From positions 372,014,067 through 372,078,066 of the forward strand of contig OY728157.1 of assembly GCA_963277665.1 (NCBI GenBank): 64,000 nucleotides of DNA, read 5' to 3'. A program made the position numbers and the translations under genes. Shown piece by piece: positions 61,277 through 64,000 of this stretch. Below the pieces are notes generated by a model. The model was not told the origin of the DNA, ran no database searches, and saw nothing but the letters and a program-made list of their open reading frames with translations. Positions within the stretch are counted from its first letter, which is position 1, and each line of letters opens with the position of its first letter. Origin of the DNA: Viscum album (taxonomy: Eukaryota; Streptophyta; Magnoliopsida; Santalales; Viscaceae).

Positions 61277-61318
61277 TCGCGTTTGTGGAGACGGTAGTCC
61301 GTATGTATGCACGAGCGA
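61277..61318. repeat. Structured motif, copy 1 (stem-loop core in the F LTR)
   Basis: Shares the core GTGGAGACGGTA-NN-CCGTAYGTAYGCACG with copy 2, 189 bp to the right. It folds as TCGC (61,277-61,280) with GCGA (61,315-61,318), GTG (61,285-61,287) with CAC (61,310-61,312), and ACGG (61,291-61,294) with CCGT (61,299-61,302) around the loop TAGT. The function is unknown; GC content is far above its surroundings. Confidence 0.75.
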
Positions 61319-61450
61319 CAATATCATTTTTTTGATACTAAAATAATATATAATTTTATGTTATATCATATATACAGAATAATTATCATTTTAAATTTAT
61401 TATTTACATGAATTACACATCATTATTATATCCATCCAAATAATAATTTA

Positions 61451-61522
61451 TTGAATAACAATTACACCACGACGTGGAGACGGTAAGCCGTACGTACGCA
61501 CGTATGGTGACATGTTATTCAA
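61451..61522. repeat. Structured motif, copy 2 (long nested stem-loop in the F LTR)
   Basis: Nested inverted repeats. TTGAATAACA (61,451-61,460) pairs with TGTTATTCAA (61,513-61,522), CACCA (61,465-61,469) with TGGTG (61,505-61,509), ACGTG (61,472-61,476) with CACGT (61,499-61,503), and ACGG (61,480-61,483) with CCGT (61,488-61,491) around the loop TAAG. All 24 pairs are Watson-Crick. It has the same core as copy 1 but different lower stems. I do not recognise it as a known ribozyme or RNA family. Confidence 0.82.
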
Positions 61523-61845
61523 AGGATGGATAGAATACTGAATATGATTGTACCATATTTATAATAACATCGCAGTATATATAAGATACTTGAGTTATTA
61601 TTTTAGAATGGTAATAACAAAGAAAGAAGAAGTGGAAGAAGAAAGGAACTTGGAAAAGGGTGGTGAAAACATTACCTCTTCTTCGGGTTCTTTCTTTTGA
61701 TTTGATCAAAAGGGCTCCTTAAGTTGGATTTATGACTAAAGTAAGGCCTCTAGGATGAAGTGAGGGAAGTTGAGAGAGTATTTGGGCAGAGTTTGGCCGA
61801 ACAATAAGGCTTTGAAGGTGTGAGTTAAAGAGAAGGGGTAGTTCC

Positions 61846-61855
61846 CTTTTATAAG
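61846..61855 (-). promoter_or_regulatory. TATA box of the element F LTR
   Basis: CTTATAAAAG on the minus strand, in the same context (a GGGGCACC element nearby on the plus strand) as in both B LTRs. Confidence 0.72.
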
Positions 61856-63428
61856 AGAGGTGAGGGGCACCTTTGGAAAAGCTAGAAATATTATTTTATA
61901 ATAAATTCATATTAGGTTTCTAATGGCTCAAAAGTGGATTATTTAAATGTTAAAATGGGTATCGGTCGAAAACCACTCAACCAATATAATTTATACATGT
62001 TTGGGTCATTATACTAACCTTATCTTTAAGTATTAACTCTTAGTTAATTAGTTTTACTTTTACAATGTCTCTTTGTATTTTTATATTATATGGTTAATAA
62101 ACTTACTATATACACCCAAGAGACCCCCAAGTGGTCCATTAATGATACACCTATCATGATATAAGTCTTTTGGCCGAACCTTATATTTTTATGAATTTAA
62201 TATCAATTAATAATATAATATTTTTTTTAAAAACTCTTTTATGTCAATTTTGACACTATTCAATAATTGATTTTTGTAAAAATCATAACATAATTATTAC
62301 TTCTAATAAAGTTTATTAAATCATTAATAACATTTCATATTAACCTAGTAAATTATTGTAATTCATAAAAAGTCTCATATTATATTTATTTGGGTATCTA
62401 AAATATCAATCATTTTAATTTTTCAGTATTATAATAATTACTGCATCACCATTGTGTCATATATAAATTAACTTATTTAATTTCTAAAAATCATAAATAA
62501 AATACCATTATGTAGGAAATCTTTTTATATTTATAATTAATATTTATAGTCGAAATTCCAACATATATAACCCTATGTAAAAATTGTTTTTCTAAAAGAT
62601 ATATGCTTGTGTCATTTTTGTATTCATTTTAACTTAATTAAAATAAAGTGTCCCTATCACTTACAAGTGGCACCATGGGGTCCCAAAATCGACCCAAAGA
62701 TGTACATGGTCGAACATGTATCAACCAATAAGGTTAGAACACGTTTTAGGGTAATTTTTTATTATTATAATATTTTTTTAACCCTTATTTACCGGATTTA
62801 CCCTTTAACCATGGTAAATAAAATATTTACCGAAGTAATTATTCAAAATGTCTAAAAATAAAAGTTACATATTTACACAATTTGAACCTCCTGATTCCGA
62901 ATATGGAATCTATTTTTCCAAATTCAAAACACAGAAGTGGCAGAAATTAATTTAAAATTAATTCCCACTTTCAAAACAAAAAGCATTTTTTTAAGATATA
63001 ATAACTATCAAAAGACTGATACTTTTTTATGTTCGGTTTAATTGTAAAATTATTTCCAATGACCAAAATTATATTAAATGGTAAAAATATATTCTAAATA
63101 TATTTTAAAAACACTAAAATTCATAATTTATCACTATTAATTATTTTGATTAAAAAAGTTGTTTTTAATTAAAATTTAGTAATTTTCACTATTCATCAAA
63201 ATATTAAAGTTATCCGAAAAGTACCAAAATTTACCCTTAGGCTAAATTAGATACTCTGAATCCAAAAATGAAGTCCATTTTGAGAGATAAACTTTCAAAA
63301 AAGTAGGTATTACTTTTCATAAGGGCTAGTTTGATCGGTTGTGCTGTGTGTTTGAACTCGATGTTGCGTAAAACACATGCTATTGCATTATTCAAGAGAA
63401 GTGTACCGTAGAAGCTTGGGGTGTTACA

Positions 63429-63442
63429 TTCTCCCCTCCTTC
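63429..63442 (-). promoter_or_regulatory. Element F: polypurine tract
   Basis: The minus strand reads GAAGGAGGGGAGAA directly before TGTAACACC. Confidence 0.92.
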
Positions 63443-63473
63443 AAATAATTTCGTCTTCGAAATTTCTAGAATA

Positions 63474-64000
63474 CTACCGCATGAAAAGACTGGGGTGGTT
63501 CTTCATCATAAGTTCCTCGGGTTCCCACATTGCCTCTTCTATCTTATGGTTTCTCCACAATACTTTTACCAGACGCGTCGTCCGGTTTCTCAGTACTTGT
63601 TCTCTCGTATCAAGAATCGTAACGGGCTCTTCGCAATAAGACAGATCGGGTTCCAGTTCTAATTCCTCATAGGTGAGTACATTCATTGGATCAGGCATGT
63701 ATTTCCTCAACAGAGATACGTGGAACACATCGTGAACTTTGGAGAGACTTGGTGGCATTGCCAATCGGTAAGTCACAGCCCCAATTCGTTCTAGAATTTC
63801 GAAAGGTCCGATGTACCTGGGACTCAATTTACCTTTCATACCAAAACGTATGACTCCCTTCCATGGAGATATCTTCAGGAAAACATGATCACCGACTTGA
63901 AATTCCAAATCCTTCCTTCGATTATCGGCATATCTCTTCTGCCTACTTTGAGCTGCTTTGATGTGATTTTGGATTACCTTCACCTTTTCCATCATTTCCT
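63474..64000 (-). CDS. pol: Element F: integrase C-terminus with chromodomain (pol 3' end, partial)
   Basis: This is the last 174 or so codons of a gypsy Pol polyprotein, open to the window edge. The ATG at 63,995 is internal, because the frame stays open upstream of it. Residues 10-55 hold the end of the integrase core (AQSRQKRYADNRR, FQVGDHVFLK). Residues 56-103 form the GPY/F module (LSPRYIGPFEILERIG, YRLAMPPSL, VHDVFHVSLLRKY). Residues about 117-171 form the chromodomain (EEPVTILDTREQVLRN, VKVLWRNH, EEAMWEPEEL). In chromoviruses the chromodomain binds modified histone tails and steers integration to heterochromatin. The wording is closest to the Del/Tekay group. The stop codon lies 45 bp before the polypurine tract. 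No stops or frameshifts are visible, unlike the matching region of E. Confidence 0.95.
   Translation of the reverse strand, partial: EMMEKVKVIQNHIKAAQSRQKRYADNRRKDLEFQVGDHVFLKISPWKGVIRFGMKGKLSPRYIGPFEILERIGAVTYRLAMPPSLSKVHDVFHVSLLRKYMPDPMNVLTYEELELEPDLSYCEEPVTILDTREQVLRNRTTRLVKVLWRNHKIEEAMWEPEELMMKNHPSLFMR

Larger units (their letters stand above)
59502..63428 (-). repeat. Element F: 3' LTR
   Basis: 3,927 bp, starting TGTAATGCCCCG and ending GGGTGTTACA in plus reading. Landmarks shared with the B LTRs in the same order include a TCCTGGGAAAA / ACATAGAAAAGGGGTGAG block near 59,750, CCCTTTTATAAG at 61,844, TTGGCCGAACC at 62,169, TGTCAATTTTGACACTATT at 62,252, and TCCAAAAATGAAGT near 63,260. It is about 600 bp longer than the B LTRs because of an extra block at about 60,780-61,680. 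Confidence 0.9.
59502..64000 (-). mobile_element. Element F: 3' part of a well-preserved chromovirus, cut by the window edge
   Basis: The 3' LTR (59,502-63,428), polypurine tract and the C-terminal part of pol are visible; the rest lies beyond 64,000. The coding part has no stop or frameshift in what is visible. The LTR is homologous to those of B over most of its length, apart from an additional block at about 60,780-61,680. F therefore looks like an autonomous relative that could have supplied enzymes to B. Confidence 0.9.

Noticed and set aside
61277..61522. Known self-cleaving ribozyme (for example hammerhead, as in plant retrozymes)
   Set aside because: The hammerhead core CTGATGA...GAAA is absent on both strands, and I could not match the motif to twister or HDV-like consensus from memory.
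1..64000. CRISPR arrays, bacterial operons or defence systems
   Set aside because: There is no array of identical spaced repeats, no prokaryotic gene density, and every legible protein belongs to plant retrotransposons.

Overview
The window looks like a stretch of repeat-rich chromosome from a land plant, probably a flowering plant with a large genome; I cannot name the species. It is AT-rich, and I found no host gene on either strand. Everything I can identify is transposable-element sequence at different ages: Ty1/copia, Ty3/gypsy chromovirus, gag-only long-LTR elements, one LINE and one SINE. The letters A to F below are my own labels.

Layout. 1-5,714: decayed DNA with nothing recognisable. 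About 5,715-22,720: an old Ty1/copia element (A, minus strand) whose gag, integrase, reverse transcriptase and RNase H are readable only as fragments. A is split by a young long-LTR element (B, minus strand, 9,280-18,605) with a perfect 5-bp target duplication (GGAAC), near-identical 3.3-kb LTRs, a primer binding site, a polypurine tract and a gag gene, but no pol. A small tRNA-derived SINE sits inside B. 22,835-25,045: a dispersed repeat followed by the 3' end of a plant LINE (plus strand). 25,046-28,009: decayed repeats.

28,010-44,260: an old long-LTR element (C, minus strand) with a broken gag. Its right-hand LTR is interrupted at 37,209-43,748 by a member of the same LTR family in opposite orientation (D). 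D consists of two LTRs almost directly abutting, with only a polypurine-tract remnant between them. 44,261-53,244: decayed, mostly unclassified. 53,245-59,501: a decayed chromovirus (E, plus strand) with gag, protease, RT, RNase H, integrase and chromodomain in order. 59,502-64,000: the 3' end of a better preserved chromovirus (F, minus strand), consisting of a 3.9-kb LTR and an intact integrase C-terminus with chromodomain, cut by the window edge.

How the parts relate. B and F have homologous LTRs, and the B Gag resembles the E Gag, so B looks like a non-autonomous, gag-only derivative of the chromovirus lineage that F represents with pol. The order of events is readable from nesting: A before B, C before D, and probably E before F. 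The most unusual local signal is a pair of GC-richer stem-loops sharing a 30-nt core within an extra block of the F LTR (61,277-61,318 and 61,451-61,522). I found no evidence of a defence system, gene cluster or other novel cellular pathway.
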